From contig CM077675.1 in NCBI GenBank assembly GCA_039707655.1, positions 416,019,162 to 416,083,161 of the forward strand: a stretch of 64,000 nucleotides of DNA, read 5' to 3'. Positions 35,199-45,795 of this stretch are shown piece by piece. The position numbers were made by a program, and so were the translations under genes. Under the pieces are notes generated by a model. It was not told where the DNA came from. It ran no database searches and saw only the letters and a program-made list of their open reading frames with translations. This DNA is from Elymus sibiricus (lineage: Eukaryota; Streptophyta; Magnoliopsida; Poales; Poaceae). Within the stretch, counting starts at the first letter, position 1, and each line of letters opens with the position of its first letter.

Positions 35199-36902
35199 TG
35201 TTGGGGAACGGAGCAAGAATTTCAAAAAAATTCCTACGCTCACGCAAGATCTATCCATGGAGATGCATCGCTGCGAGAGGGGAGAGTGTGTCTACGTACC
35301 CTCGTAGACCGTTAGCGGAAGCGTCTCACCACGCGGTTGATGTAGTCGAACGATCCTTCGAGCTCCACCGATCAAGTACCGAACGTACGGCACCTCCGAG
35401 TTCTACACACGTGCAGCTCGGTGACGTCCCTCGCCTTCTTGATCCAGCAAGATGTCGAGGTAGTAGATGAGTTATGTCAGCACGACGGCGTGGCGACGGT
35501 GGTGGTGAAGAACAATCTCCGCAGGGCTTCGCCAAGCACTACGGAAACTATGACGGAGGATGAACTAGAGGGGCGGGGTTGCCGGCACACGGCTTGGGAA
35601 TACTTGATGTGTTCCGGGTGCTAGCCCTGCCCCTCTATTTATATGTTGAGCCCTGGGGTCGAAACTTGGAGAAAAAACCTCCTCAAAGTCGGTTTGGCCC
35701 GCAAGGCAAGAGTCCTACTCGGTTTTCAGGAACGCGTACAAGCGGTAGTACCGCTTACGAGCGGTAGTACCGTTTACGACATCAGCAAAACTTCCTTTTG
35801 CTCCTTCCCAAAACCTCGTGGGCTTACCCCTTGGCCCAAATAAAGTGTTCTCGTACCCGAACATTTCGGGAAACATCCGAAACCCCTTCCGGTGAATTCC
35901 GGAACCCTTCCGGAGACCAAACACTATTATCCCATATATCAATCTTTACCTCTGGACTATTTCGGAGATCCTCGTCATGTCCGGGATCTTATCCGGGACT
36001 CCGAACAACCTTCGGTCACCAATCACATAACTCATATAATACTATATCGTCATCGAACCTTAAGTGTGCGGACCCTACGGGTTCGGGAATGATGTAGACA
36101 TGACCGAGACGACTCTCTGGTCAATAACCAACAGCGGAACCTGGATGCTCATATTGGTTCCTACATATTCCACGAAGATCTTTATCGGTGAACCTCATAT
36201 GTCAACATACATTGTTCCCTTTGTCCGGCGGTATGTTACTTGCCCGAGATTCGATCGTCGGTATCCAATACCTAGTTCAATCTCGTTACCGGCAAGTCTC
36301 TTTACTCGTTCCGTAATACATCATCTTGCAACTAACTCTTTAGTCACGGTGCTTGCAAGGCTTCTGTGATGCTGTATTACCGAGAGGGCCCAGAGATACC
36401 TCTCCGATAGTCGGAGTGACAAATCCCAATCTTGATCCATGCCAACTCAACAAACACTTTCGGAGATACCTGTAGTGCACCTTTATAATCACCCAGTTAC
36501 GTTGTGACGTTTGATACACCCAAAGTATTCCTACGGTATCCGGGAGTTGCATGATCTCATGGTCAGAGGAACGTGTATTTGACATAGTGAAAGCAATAGC
36601 AATAAACTGAATGATCATATGCTATGCTAACTATTGGGTCATGTCCATCACATCATTCTCCTAATGATGTGATCCCGTTATCAAATGACAACTCATGTCT
36701 ATGGTTAGGAAACCTTAACCATCTTTTGATCAACGAGCTAGTCTAGTAGAGGCTTACTAGGGACACAGTATTTGTTTATTTATCCACACATGTATTTAGT
36801 TTCCGGTCAATACAATTATAGCATGAATAATAAACATTATCATGAACGGAGAAATATGATAATAAACACTTTATTAATTGCCTCTAGGGCATATTTCCAA
36901 CA
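35199..36902 (-). mobile_element. Solo LTR, Angela/WIS-related, inverted
   Basis: Plus-strand ends TGTTGGGGAACGG and TTTCCAACA, with no internal region. Flanks are CGATG (35194-35198) and CGGTA (36903-36907), a poor match for a TSD. Yet removing the LTR plus five bases restores the reading frame of the CACTA gene (PDSD|GYRSRERKRK), which supports insertion with an originally 5-bp duplication. It differs from the two WIS-like LTRs by a U3 segment with two AGCGGTAGTACCG motifs (35742-35776). Confidence 0.85.
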
Positions 36903-37439
36903 CGGTAGTTATAGAAGTCGAGAGAGAAAGAGGAAACAGGAAGCAAGCGAAATGCAGAAGCTCAGTGCAGGATTAGCAAAACTAGAGGAACTTGAGAGCC
37001 AGCGAGCTACCGGCCAACCATCTGAGCGGCACAAAGATCCTTCCTTCGACGCTGCCCCAGAAGCTACCCCACCATCTCAGCGGAGAAGCAGCGTGGCTTC
37101 CACGGAGCTCGTTCAGCCTGATTTCATGGCTCCTCGCTACCCCGTGGATAGTATCACGCAGGCTGAACATTGCGAGCTAATGACGAAATGCCAGAACCTG
37201 ACCTTCAAGGCGGCGGTTGGCTCTGTTGTACCTCCTCGAGCTGAGGGAACTTTCCATTGCCGTCCGATTCCACATGGCTATGCTATTGTGACGGTGGATG
37301 AAATAATGGATGGATTTGAGGGGCTGGAGCTTGACAACCCTACAGGTGAAGAGGATATTATTCTTCTGGAAAATGCTTTGAGGAGTACCTGTCTATGGAG
37401 AAAGGAGTACATCAAGCTTCCAAACTGGACGCCTCAGCA

Positions 37440-37645
37440 GACTCAGCCTCCTCCGGTGCGTCAGGGCACTCCGCCTCCTCCTCCTCCTCCTCCGGCGCGT
37501 CAGGGCACTCTGCCTCCTCCTTCTCCTCCTCCGGCGCGTCAGGGCACTCCGCCTCCTCCTTAGCCTCCTCCGGCGCGTCAGGGCACTCCGCCTCCTCCTC
37601 CTCCTCCTCCGGCGCGTCAGGGCACTCCGCCTCCTCCGGCGCGTC
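37440..37645. repeat. Pro-rich minisatellite in the second CACTA gene
   Basis: Five to six units of CCTCC(n)GGCGCGTCAGGGCACTC encoding P(n)ARQGT repeats. Unit lengths differ by multiples of three, keeping the frame, except that one unit carries a TAG at 37561-37563. Confidence 0.85.
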
Positions 37646-39442
37646 AGCAACGGCGGAAGAGAGTCGACGCGGCCGCTCCGGTGGCTAGCAGTACAATAGG
37701 CGGGAAGAAATACAAATTTGGTCCAAGCCTCAAGCCTCTTCCAAAGTTACCATATGAGAGGACTGACGAGGAACGCGCTGAAATCAGTGCAGCCGAAGTG
37801 AAGGCCCATTTTGCACGGAAACATCCACCTCCGATGGAAACGGTAGATCCGGTGAAAGCGAAGCGCACTCTGCATGCCCTGAAGCGACCACCACCGCCTC
37901 GGCTATCCAACTATGACCGCATAATTACAAAGACACATGATGAAGCGCTGCGGTCGGGAAGTACTTCCAGTGCTGCAAGAGACAAAAAACGAAGAAGTGG
38001 GAAAACAATTCCCCAGCTCGGCGAACAGGAGAAGCAACCGTGCCCCCGCTCAAGGTGTCTAGCGATATCGCTAATCATCCGGTGCTACTGCCCGGTACCA
38101 CTCTTGGTGATTACGTGGGCGATGATGTACAATTTGAAACGGCTGAGGTAGTAGCAGCAGAGGACGTCTTTAGATACGAGCACGAGAAGCCTCTCGTCAA
38201 ACCTGATCATCCTCATCTAACAACGATGATGCAAAAATTGCATGAGTGGTACATGGAAACCAGCAGGAAGTCTGGGAAAGACAGTTTGATGATCATAATT
38301 AAAAAAGAGCACGACTTCCCTGGAGTCGACGTGATGCCTGTTGAATTTGTGGAGTTATTTCAGTTATACAATCAAGAGGCCCTCGACAAACAACTCATGA
38401 CTTGCTACTGTCTGTAAGTATTACTTCTATAATTAAGTCTCTAGCTCAGCTCGTTCATTGCATGTATATATAATTATCCTCACTATATTATGCAGATTGA
38501 AGATGGTCGAATGCAAAAAAGAACAAATCTATGACATTGGGTTCATTAGCCCAAATACCGTAAATGAATGGTCGGTACAAAACGCCGCCAAAGATACCGA
38601 GGACAACTTGCTAGAAGCGTTCCTTAGACATCAAAACAAAAGGGAAATACTCTTTCCTTACGTCTTCAAGTGAGTGTTACTGTCTTGTGCATATTCGGTT
38701 TCGCTTACTCGAGGTTAAGTAATGTAATTGATGAGTTATGTGTGCGCAGCTTCCACTTTATTCTGCTATCCATTAAGCTTGACGGGGCATTAGTAATTGT
38801 CTTAGACTCGAGACGTAAAGATCCCGAGAATTATGCGGACATGACTGCAATGCTCAAGAAGTAAGTTCAATCAATACCGGGACCATATCGGCAACTTTCG
38901 TTCATTTCCTGATATCAAGTAATCATTTTCTTTGCTTGCCAGGGTTTGGAAAAAGTTCACCCGAATGGTTTCCGGTCTAAACAACAAGCTGCGATTTACA
39001 CACCCCAGAGTAAGTAGTACTAGCTAGTTCTGCGCATCTCTCATTGATTCTAGTTTCATCAATACCATTATCATGCTTGCTTATCAGTTTGATTGAACTC
39101 TATTCTTGTAAAGTGCTTGTACCAGGCACCCGAGAATCATTTATGTGGATACTACATATGCGAGTTCATTCACCACTATACCTCTGAGCGGGGCTTCTCT
39201 GAGAAACAATTTGAAGTACGTAAACAATATTCACAATTTTATTTATATATTACCATCAATTGTGTTGAGTTTCATTCATATATATGTATTGACCCCCTTC
39301 TTTAAATTAGATCTGGCAGATGCGGGATGAACTCCTACCACATGATCGCATACGAGCAATTCAAGAGGAATTGGCGGGATTCTTTCTTGATCACGTCATA
39401 CCTGAACACGGAGAATACCATGTGGAATTGCAATGGTCTTAG

Positions 39443-39800
39443 GTAGATGATGTTAGGGATTGTAAGAGATGTTATATTGTACATATGTAGTAGCGTCGGA
39501 TAGATATACGAAAACTTGTTGTTCGACCAAGCACGGAGAAAGAGATGTCACTTCTCTCTATATATGTTCATGACGATCTTGTGTAATTAATGGTTTCCTT
39601 CATTTGCTTACTAGCTAGCGTCGAGTTCTCTCTATATGTATAGTAGCTAGCGTCGACCAAGCACAGAGAAAGAGAGGTCACTTCTCTCTATTATAGCTAG
39701 CTAACACAATATGAAACCCCTAAATTAACCCTCCAAAACTCCTAAACCCCCCCTTCCAAAAAAAAACCCCAGCGCCTGCGAGCTGCTGACGCGTGGCTGC
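39443..39800 (+). other. 3' untranslated region of the second CACTA gene
   Basis: Contains an imperfect direct duplication of about 60 bases (CGACCAAGCAC.GAGAAAGAGA.GTCACTTCTCTCTAT near 39526-39570 and 39652-39695). No further gene seen. Confidence 0.6.
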
Positions 39801-39802
39801 CT

Positions 39803-40010
39803 TTTGGTCCCGGTTGGTGTTACCAACCGGGACTAAAGGTCCTCCTGCCTGGGCGCCCCGCAGCGGCCACGTGGAGCCCCTTTGGTCCCGGTTCGTAAGA
39901 AAACCGGGACTAAAGGTTTTGGGTATTAGTCACGTTTGTTTTGTCCCGGTTCCAGAACCGGGACTAAAGGCCCTCTGGAACCGGGACTAGTACCCTGTTT
40001 TCTACTAGTG
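39803..40010 (+). repeat. Right CACTA subterminal repeats and terminal inverted repeat
   Basis: Units TTGGTCCCGGTTGGTGTTACCAACCGGGAC, GGTCCCGGTTCGTAAGAAAACCGGGAC and TCCCGGTTCCAGAACCGGGAC, each a near-perfect inverted repeat with a short loop, then CCCTGTTTTCTACTAGTG. Confidence 0.9.
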
Positions 40011-40257
40011 AATACCTTACCCCCTTTTGATATTGGCTTTCCTATGGACTCAAAGTGATTTCTCACAAAGTAAAATGTAGAGTCCTCTTGCTTGTAGCTT
40101 GGCCAATCTTATTCCTTGCATCTTGGGGTTCTCCTCACAATCCTTTGCCATCATATCATTGAACTTTTCCTAAAATATACTTAGTGGAAACATGAGTTCA
40201 ATGAGGCATATGTTGTTATTAATTACCAAAACCGCCTAGGGAGAAGTTGTGCTTTCA
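40011..40257 (-). repeat. LTR of copy C, second part
   Basis: After the TSD AAT the LTR continues (CCCCCTTTTGATATTGGC...) and ends GTGCTTTCA at 40257. It is followed at once by ATCTCCCCCTTTTT, the inverted polypurine tract of a minus-strand element, although the other end of the same LTR (6798) carries a PBS. Confidence 0.9.
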
Positions 40258-40654
40258 ATCTCCCCCTTTTTGGTAATTGATGACAACATATAGATCAAAG
40301 CTTCGATAAAAGATTTAATCAATTAATAGCATCGTCGCTTTGAGAGGTATGTGATAAGCACGAGCTCCCCCTAAATTTGTGCATTATTTTAAATTTGCGT
40401 TTGAATGCAAATGCACAATCGATTAGGATCATGGGTCACTCTTCCATGTCACATACAACTTGGTGGTGCGCCAAAATTAATATGAATGAAATACATAAGC
40501 ACATCACACCAAAACATTAAGTGAATGATCATCCAATAGATATCTCAGGGATAGGCAATAGTTTTCAACACAAGAGTATATGATCAAACACCGATAAAGT
40601 TTGCAACATCAAACGATAAAACCAATTGTTTTCAAAAATGCAGAGAGAAAACAA

Positions 40655-40698
<44 letters not shown>

Positions 40699-41160
40699 AA
40701 GCCCTATGATCTATAACTTCTCCCCCTTTGGCAACAAGTTACCAAAAAGTTCAAAGCTATAGAGCTAAGCGTCGCTCTGGGCATGATCTCCTCCATGAGA
40801 TGATGAAGCTGCTCCTGTGGCTGTCGATGGAGTCAAGAGAAGAGCATCCACGAAGGCATCAGCTGAAGTTCTCTGCGGTGGTGGAGTGGGCACTGGAGGT
40901 GCTGGATGAACTGAAGGAGCTGTATCAGGTGCTGATGAGGTGGGTCTGGTCTCTAAGGCTGGCACTGTGGGAGTCCTGGACTTGTTCACAAACTGGGTGC
41001 TGGTCCTGAGAGGTGAGCCATCATCATCACTGTCATATGAAGTATGAGGTTTGGGCACTCCATCCACTTCCTGCTTGAGCTCAGTGACAGTTGTCGTCAG
41101 CTCATCTACCTTGTTATTCAGTGTGGTAAACCTGTCTTCCACTATCCTCTCAAGTCTTCC
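40258..41160 (-). mobile_element. 3' internal fragment of a fourth family member (D)
   Basis: Inverted polypurine tract (40258-40271), a non-coding stretch matching 53875-54346, then the C-terminal part of ORF2 (to about 41160). It is clearly more diverged from copies A and B than they are from each other. Truncated on the right by a fusion to Harbinger sequence. Confidence 0.8.
40657..40697. repeat. (CT)n microsatellite
   Basis: About 20 uninterrupted CT repeats in the non-coding part of fragment D. Confidence 0.95.
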
Positions 41161-41751
41161 AAGCATCCCAGGAAATCCTCTTGCTGCATTCTGTTCTAGG
41201 ATCCGAGCAGTGTCTTCGGCATTGGGTGATCGCAAGTATTGTGGTCCAAACACTGCCACCACTGTCCTGCAAAACTTGTACAAACACTCAATGGTGGTGG
41301 ACTCGGCCATGCGTCCATAGTCTTCCTGTATATCACCGGGAGCTCCGTATGCAAGCATCGTCATAGCTGTCGTGCACTTCTGGAGTGAGGAGAATCCAAC
41401 TGTGCCGGTGCAATCCTTCTTGCAAATGAAATAGTTGTCGAACTCCCGGATGGCATTCACAATCTTGAGGAAGAGCTTCTGGCTCATCCGATAACGGCGC
41501 CGAAATACTTTCTCGCCGTGCAGTTGAGCGTCGGCGAAGTAGTCGGCGTAGAGCAAGCAATAGCCCTCCATTTGATGCCTCTGCTTGCTCTTGCGGCGGC
41601 CCGACGCCGAGCCACCTCGCCGCGGCTTTGCATTGTTCGTGAACAGGCCGGCCAAAGCAGCAAGGATCATGAGGTGCTCTTCGTCATCGGTGTCGGCCTC
41701 GGCTTCCTCCTCCATCAGAGCTGCGAACACCTCCTCGTCGTCGGAGTCCAT
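40765..41751 (-). CDS. Chimeric ORF: Harbinger transposase N-terminus fused to retrotransposon ORF2 C-terminus
   Basis: Uninterrupted for 328 residues. Residues 1 to about 197 ([12 protein letters not shown]... to ...ARGFPGMLG) are the N-terminal half of a PIF/Harbinger (HARBI1-like) transposase, including YFADAQ...[14 protein letters not shown] and the [17 protein letters not shown] helix. The reading then passes directly into ORF2 of the pol-less retrotransposon ([20 protein letters not shown]..., a coiled coil matching IFENRIKTLNDKVDGL in copy B), with the Pro/Ser/Thr tail. The Harbinger DDE catalytic residues lie beyond the break, so no transposase activity is expected. The fusion probably arose by deletion. 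Whether it is expressed is unknown. Confidence 0.6.
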   Translation of the reverse strand: MDSDDEEVFAALMEEEAEADTDDEEHLMILAALAGLFTNNAKPRRGGSASGRRKSKQRHQMEGYCLLYADYFADAQLHGEKVFRRRYRMSQKLFLKIVNAIREFDNYFICKKDCTGTVGFSSLQKCTTAMTMLAYGAPGDIQEDYGRMAESTTIECLYKFCRTVVAVFGPQYLRSPNAEDTARILEQNAARGFPGMLGRLERIVEDRFTTLNNKVDELTTTVTELKQEVDGVPKPHTSYDSDDDGSPLRTSTQFVNKSRTPTVPALETRPTSSAPDTAPSVHPAPPVPTPPPQRTSADAFVDALLLTPSTATGAASSSHGGDHAQSDA

Positions 41752-42241
41752 CGCCGAACATGCAAATTGCCGAACACCTCGCGGGGGCGTGGTGGGTGGG
41801 CAGCCGCCGGCATCCCCGCCTGCGTGGTCAGAGTCCTGGAGAGCTCGCCCAGGAGCGGGATGGAGGCTGTCGTGGCGAAACCCTCTCTTTTCGGCGGGGG
41901 AACGACCTTTCTAATGACGGAGCAACGGCTATGGGCTGGTGGGTGGCGTAGGGATCGGCATGGCGACGAAAGGGGAAGTGTCGTCCTGCCGCTCGCGGGT
42001 TGAATCTAGGCGGGGAAAAGGCGTTTCTCGCCTGACAGTAGTGTCCCACGCACCACTTTTCCTTCCACCGGAGCCCCAAGTGCCCCCCAGTGCGCTGGGT
42101 TCGGCCTGGGATCGCCGGGCCAAAAAATGGGCCTAACCGGCGGAATTCGGCATCCTGGGGCGCGACTGGGTCATTTTTTCGGCGTCGGCGGTAAAAAAGG
42201 TGCCCCGGGGGGCCTGTTGGGGGTGGCGACTGGAAATGCTC
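41161..42241 (-). mobile_element. Truncated PIF/Harbinger transposon H1
   Basis: The right end reads GGGGTGGCGACTGGAAATGCTC, that is GAGCATTTCCAGTCGCC on the minus strand, a typical Harbinger terminal sequence, next to TTA (42242-42244), the usual Harbinger TSD. It contains the 5' end and the first ~200 transposase codons (41751 down to about 41160). The 3' half is missing. Confidence 0.7.
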
Positions 42242-42244
42242 TTA

Positions 42245-44305
42245 GGACAACTCCAACGCACGACCCCAAATCGTCCGCACGCATCCGTTTGGGGGTAAAC
42301 GGACACAAATCGCGGCCCAACGCGCAGCCGCAAACGGACAAATGTCTGTTTTCGGTCCGCTTTCGACCTTTTCCCGGCCCAAGTTTGGGTCGCGTTTGTT
42401 GCCAAACGAACACGCACGGACGGGCGCGTTGCGTGCCCTTGTCCCCCTGGCCCACCCGTCGGGGACACATGCCATTTTCTTCCTCCCCTATCCTCGCTCC
42501 TCGCTCCGCCCTCCGCCCCTCGCCATCGCCGACGCCACCCACGCCGTCCACCTTGCCCGTCGGCGGCACGGACCCTTTTCTTCCTCCACCTGTTCTCGCT
42601 CCGCCCTCCGCCCGCGGTCGTCCACCTTGCTTTGGTGCCTGAGAAGGGATTCGACGTGCCCTTTCCGGCCGCATCTCCACCATGACCACAAGGTGTTTGA
42701 CGCTTTGCTCGCAAGGTACCATGGAAAGCGGGGATGAGTATTTTTTCACAACTTTGTTTGTTCATCGGATGACTCGTCCTCGGACGATGAGGACATAGTG
42801 GTGGCATCATTGGTTGTCCATGACCACATCAGTAGGATGCAACCTCGGTTCAGGGGATCAATCCCCGGCCATGCGCCGGCCTTGAACCGCAATAGGGAGA
42901 AAGGGCACGCCCTCCTCTATTCCGATTACTTTGAGAATAACGCACTCTACAAACCTCATCAATTTCGTCGCCGCTTTCAAATGAGGAGGCATGTGTTCAA
43001 TTGTATTCAGGAGGGAGTAGTAGCATATGACCCATACTTTGACTGCAAAGAGGATGCCCTTGGGAAGCTTGACTTCTCTTCTTATCAGAAATGCACTGTG
43101 GCTATTCGCATGCTTGCATATGGAATTCCTGGCGATCTTGTGGATGAGTACGTTCGTATGAGTGAGTCCACGTGTCTGCAATCAATGTACAGTTTCTGCA
43201 AGGCCGTGGTGGCTGTGTTTGGCCCTGAATACCCGAGAGAGCCAAATGCACTGATACAGAGAGGTTGTTGACGATCAATGCAGAGAGGGGCTTTCCGGGC
43301 ATACTTGGTAGTATCGATTGTATGCACTGGAAGTGAAAGAACTGTCCATTTGCTTGGCAGGGGCAGTACAAAGGACATGTGAAAGGTGCCACTGTCATAC
43401 TTGAAGTGGTGGCTTCACAAGATCTGTGGATATGGCATTCTTTCTTCGGCATGGCTGGTTCTCACAATGATATTAGCGTTCTTCAGCATTCTCTAGTGTT
43501 TGCAAGGCTTGCAGAAGGCCACTTCCCTGAGGTCAACTTTGAGATTAATGGGCACCATTACAACAAGGGATGTTACCTAGCTGATGGTATTTATCCCCAG
43601 TGGTCAACTCTTGTGAAGACCATACCCAATCCGCAAGGAGAGAAAAGACAAAGGTTTGCCCAAAAGCAGGAGAGTGTTATGAAAGATGGGGAGCATGCAT
43701 TTGGTGTGCTTCAGTCTCGATGGGGTATCGTTCGAAACCCTGCATTGACATGGAGCACTCAGAAGCTTTGGGAGGTGATGGCTGTTTATGTGATCATGCA
43801 CAACATGATCGTTGAGAATGAACGTGATGACATCATGTACGACCAAGGGTTTGATTTCCAGGGTGAGAATGTTGAGCCTGAGCACCCACCTCCTGCCACC
43901 TTTCAACAGTTCGTCTAGTTCCATCGTGAGATGCGTGATCGGGACACTCATAAGCAGCTGCAAGATGACTTGGTTGAGCACATGTGGGAACACATTGGTA
44001 ATCAGTAGATCTATCGGTTTAATCTCTTTACGTGCGCACAAACTTTGAGTGGTTTTATAAGACTATTTCATATTTTTTTTTAAATTTTGATTGAGTTGTA
44101 ATAAAAGACTATTTTCGACATGAAACCATTTATTTTGCATGATTTGGACTATTTTTGCTATGCTTGATGAGTCGAAGATGCGGCCGCGCGTTGGGCGCCC
44201 GGCCGACCAAAACGAAAATTTGAATGGACACGGTTTCATTTCCATCCTAAACAGACGAAATCCAAATAAAACGGACGTCCGTTTGGAATCGTGTTGGCCT
44301 TGTGC
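42245..44305 (+). mobile_element. PIF/Harbinger-like transposon H2
   Basis: Starts just after the TTA beside H1. The first bases (ACAACTCCAACGCACGACCCCAAA) are weakly repeated inverted near 44278-44304 (TTTGGAATCGTGTTGGCCTTGT), suggesting degenerate terminal inverted repeats. It holds a broken Harbinger transposase. The right boundary is approximate and no clear right TSD was found. Confidence 0.6.
42738..44008 (+). pseudogene. Harbinger (DDE_Tnp_4/HARBI1-like) transposase of H2, broken
   Basis: Frame open from about 42738 (SSDDSSSDDEDIVVASL), through FRRRFQMRRHVFNCI and FSSYQKCTVAIRMLAYG. The frame shifts near 43250 (after EYPREPN), followed by ARGFPGILGSIDCMHW carrying the first catalytic Asp. 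A TGA at 43334-43336 sits where Trp is expected (HWK*KNCP). Then come SHNDISVL with the second Asp and MKDGEHAFGVLQSRW with the Glu. A TAG at 43916-43918 is followed by about 29 more matching codons to TAG 44006-44008. Not functional. Confidence 0.85.
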
Positions 44306-45795
44306 CCCTTGCTCCTTGGGTGGGCGATAAAACCCGGGCGAAACACCAAAACACGCGTGAGGCTGACGGAAAGCAACAAAAGCTACGTAGAGCCATATGC
44401 CAGCCCAGGGCCGCTTGGGATTCCACGGCCGAGCCTCGTCGTGTGCGAAACAAGACCGTGCACGGCGCTCAGGCGCACCATCAATCAGCTGGCGTTAAAC
44501 TTGGCTCTTTCCTGCTTTCGTTAGCGCAGACACAAAGGTGTACCTCCTGTCCATTCTCCGCCCTTTCCACCTCGCCCCCCCACTCCCCCAAAGAATCCGA
44601 ATCCTCCCCCCACCTTTCCGTTCCGTCGCCTCGACAGACCTCCCGAGGCCTTCCCCCCCTCCGCAATCCGAAGCGGCGGCGAGCTCGCGCCGGGGAGATC
44701 CGCCGCCTGAACCGGGTATGGCACGAGCGACCGACCCCCCTTTTGTTTCAGTTCCAATCCGCGGTAGCATTTACCCGGGGCGCTGTAGAAATGGAAGGGA
44801 AAGATGTGATTTTTACCAGCCTTTTCCTGGCCGCGCTCCGGGTCCTGGTCCTGGATTCTTTGCGTCTTCGATGCCTCTGCGAGGTTAGGGGCAGGGTGAT
44901 TTCGGAGCGTTCCAAGGGGTTAGGGGTTTGGTTCTGCGGGGCGGAAGGGGTTAAGATTATTTCTTGCGGGTGCTGGTTTGGGAAATTATCGTTGGGCGTT
45001 GTGGGTGGGCGTCTCAACTTTATTTATATTTAGCGCAAGTATGTTGGGTTTCTTGTTGCGCAGTAACTGTAGATGAGAATTTTTTTAGCAGTCTCTCATT
45101 TCGAGGAGTTTCTTGGCTCCTTGTCTATGAAATTAGGCCAATCTGGGGTTTTATTTGAGTTCTTCAATTGTTGGAGAGCCTCGACGCCACCTTGGCGCTC
45201 TTATAAAGGGTTTAATGGGATTGCTTATCCGCAAAAGGGAAATGAGGAGTCATCATCTGAAGCATGCAGTCGGCGTGTATGAAAGTCAGTGCAGTTTGCA
45301 GGGGTGTTAGTTGCTAGTACTACAAGGTTATGAATCAGTCATAAACAAAGCCAAATGTTTGGTTAACACAAACAGCACAGGTGGGATTCCGTGCCTCCTG
45401 TACCTGCACGACACAGATTTTGAATCAAAGCGGCAACTATCTCAACTAGTCAAGTACGTTGCGATGTGCAACATCATATGTCTTCACATTCCATGACAAT
45501 GTCCTCAATTGATGTCCCCATTTGCTTAAACAGGTTGTTGCTTCATTGCTAAGCGGTGTAGCCTTTTACAGAATTTAAACGGCTCATCCCCTGTATTATT
45601 GCATCTTTTCCAGATTGTTAAGCATATGGTCTGCTGATAAAATAGCATTAACCTTGAATTATCTTTTTTGCTATGTTTCCAGGTTTTCATAGTTTCAACA
45701 ATTCTGCCGGAATGATGTTTTAGCATGATTATATAAGTGAAGCCTTGTAAATGTAGATTCCGAAGCTCTGTCATTGCTACACATACAACTGGATC
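44306..45795 (+). promoter_or_regulatory. Upstream region and probable 5' UTR of the GT14 gene
   Basis: GC-rich, C-rich sequence around 44540-44720 looks like a plant 5' UTR, followed by T-rich intron-like sequence up to a plausible acceptor (TGTAAATGTAG near 45755), 40 bases before the start codon. A 5'-UTR intron is therefore likely, but I cannot fix its donor (candidates near 44715 and 44884). No convincing TATA box was identified. Confidence 0.4.

Larger units (their letters stand above)
25160..39442 (+). pseudogene. Second CACTA gene: Transposase_24-like plus C48/Ulp1 peptidase (disrupted)
   Basis: Starts MDHRDLEKEQLL after an acceptor (TTTGCAG, ending 25154). The N-terminal part (25430-26180) resembles Transposase_24/TnpA-like proteins (GYYKARQLWEKAEQDL). 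It continues after the Copia (35110-35198) and solo-LTR (36908 on) insertions into a coiled coil and a Pro-rich minisatellite (37440-37640). Small exons follow (38496-38669, 38760-38860, 38943-39009, about 39127-39215, 39311-39442), each with GT/AG borders. The last part is a C48 peptidase: His in NFHFILLSI (about 38763), Asp in VIVLDSR (about 38805) and QAPENHLCGYY with the catalytic Cys near 39145. Breaks: frameshift near 25255, stop at 37561-37563, frameshift near 38038, and two insertions. Stop TAG 39440-39442. Confidence 0.8.
8033..40010 (+). mobile_element. CACTA (En/Spm class) transposon, Caspar-like, ~32 kb with nested insertions
   Basis: Left terminus CACTAGTAGAAAACAGGG; right terminus is its inverted form, CCCTGTTTTCTACTAGTG. 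The 3-bp TSD AAT on both sides and the continuation of one interrupted LTR across the element confirm the boundaries. Without the three Copia-derived insertions it would be about 12.6 kb. It contains subterminal palindromes at both ends, a small coiled-coil/membrane ORF, a TNP2-type transposase gene, a 339-bp tandem array, an internal cluster of subterminal palindromes, and a second gene ending in a C48 peptidase domain. Both large genes have several breaks, so this copy should not be autonomous. Confidence 0.95.

Noticed and set aside
36903..36907. Perfect TSD for the solo LTR
   Set aside because: The flanks CGATG and CGGTA do not match. Only the restored reading frame supports the insertion, so the TSD is not claimed.
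37393..37650. Arg-rich minus-strand ORF
   Set aside because: Antisense of the CCTCC minisatellite, giving a pure repeat of RRRRRSALT.
42127..42810. Overlapping GC-rich ORFs of 130-225 residues on both strands
   Set aside because: High-GC sequence at the ends of the two Harbinger elements stays open by chance in several frames. None shows a domain, and the real transposase frame starts later.
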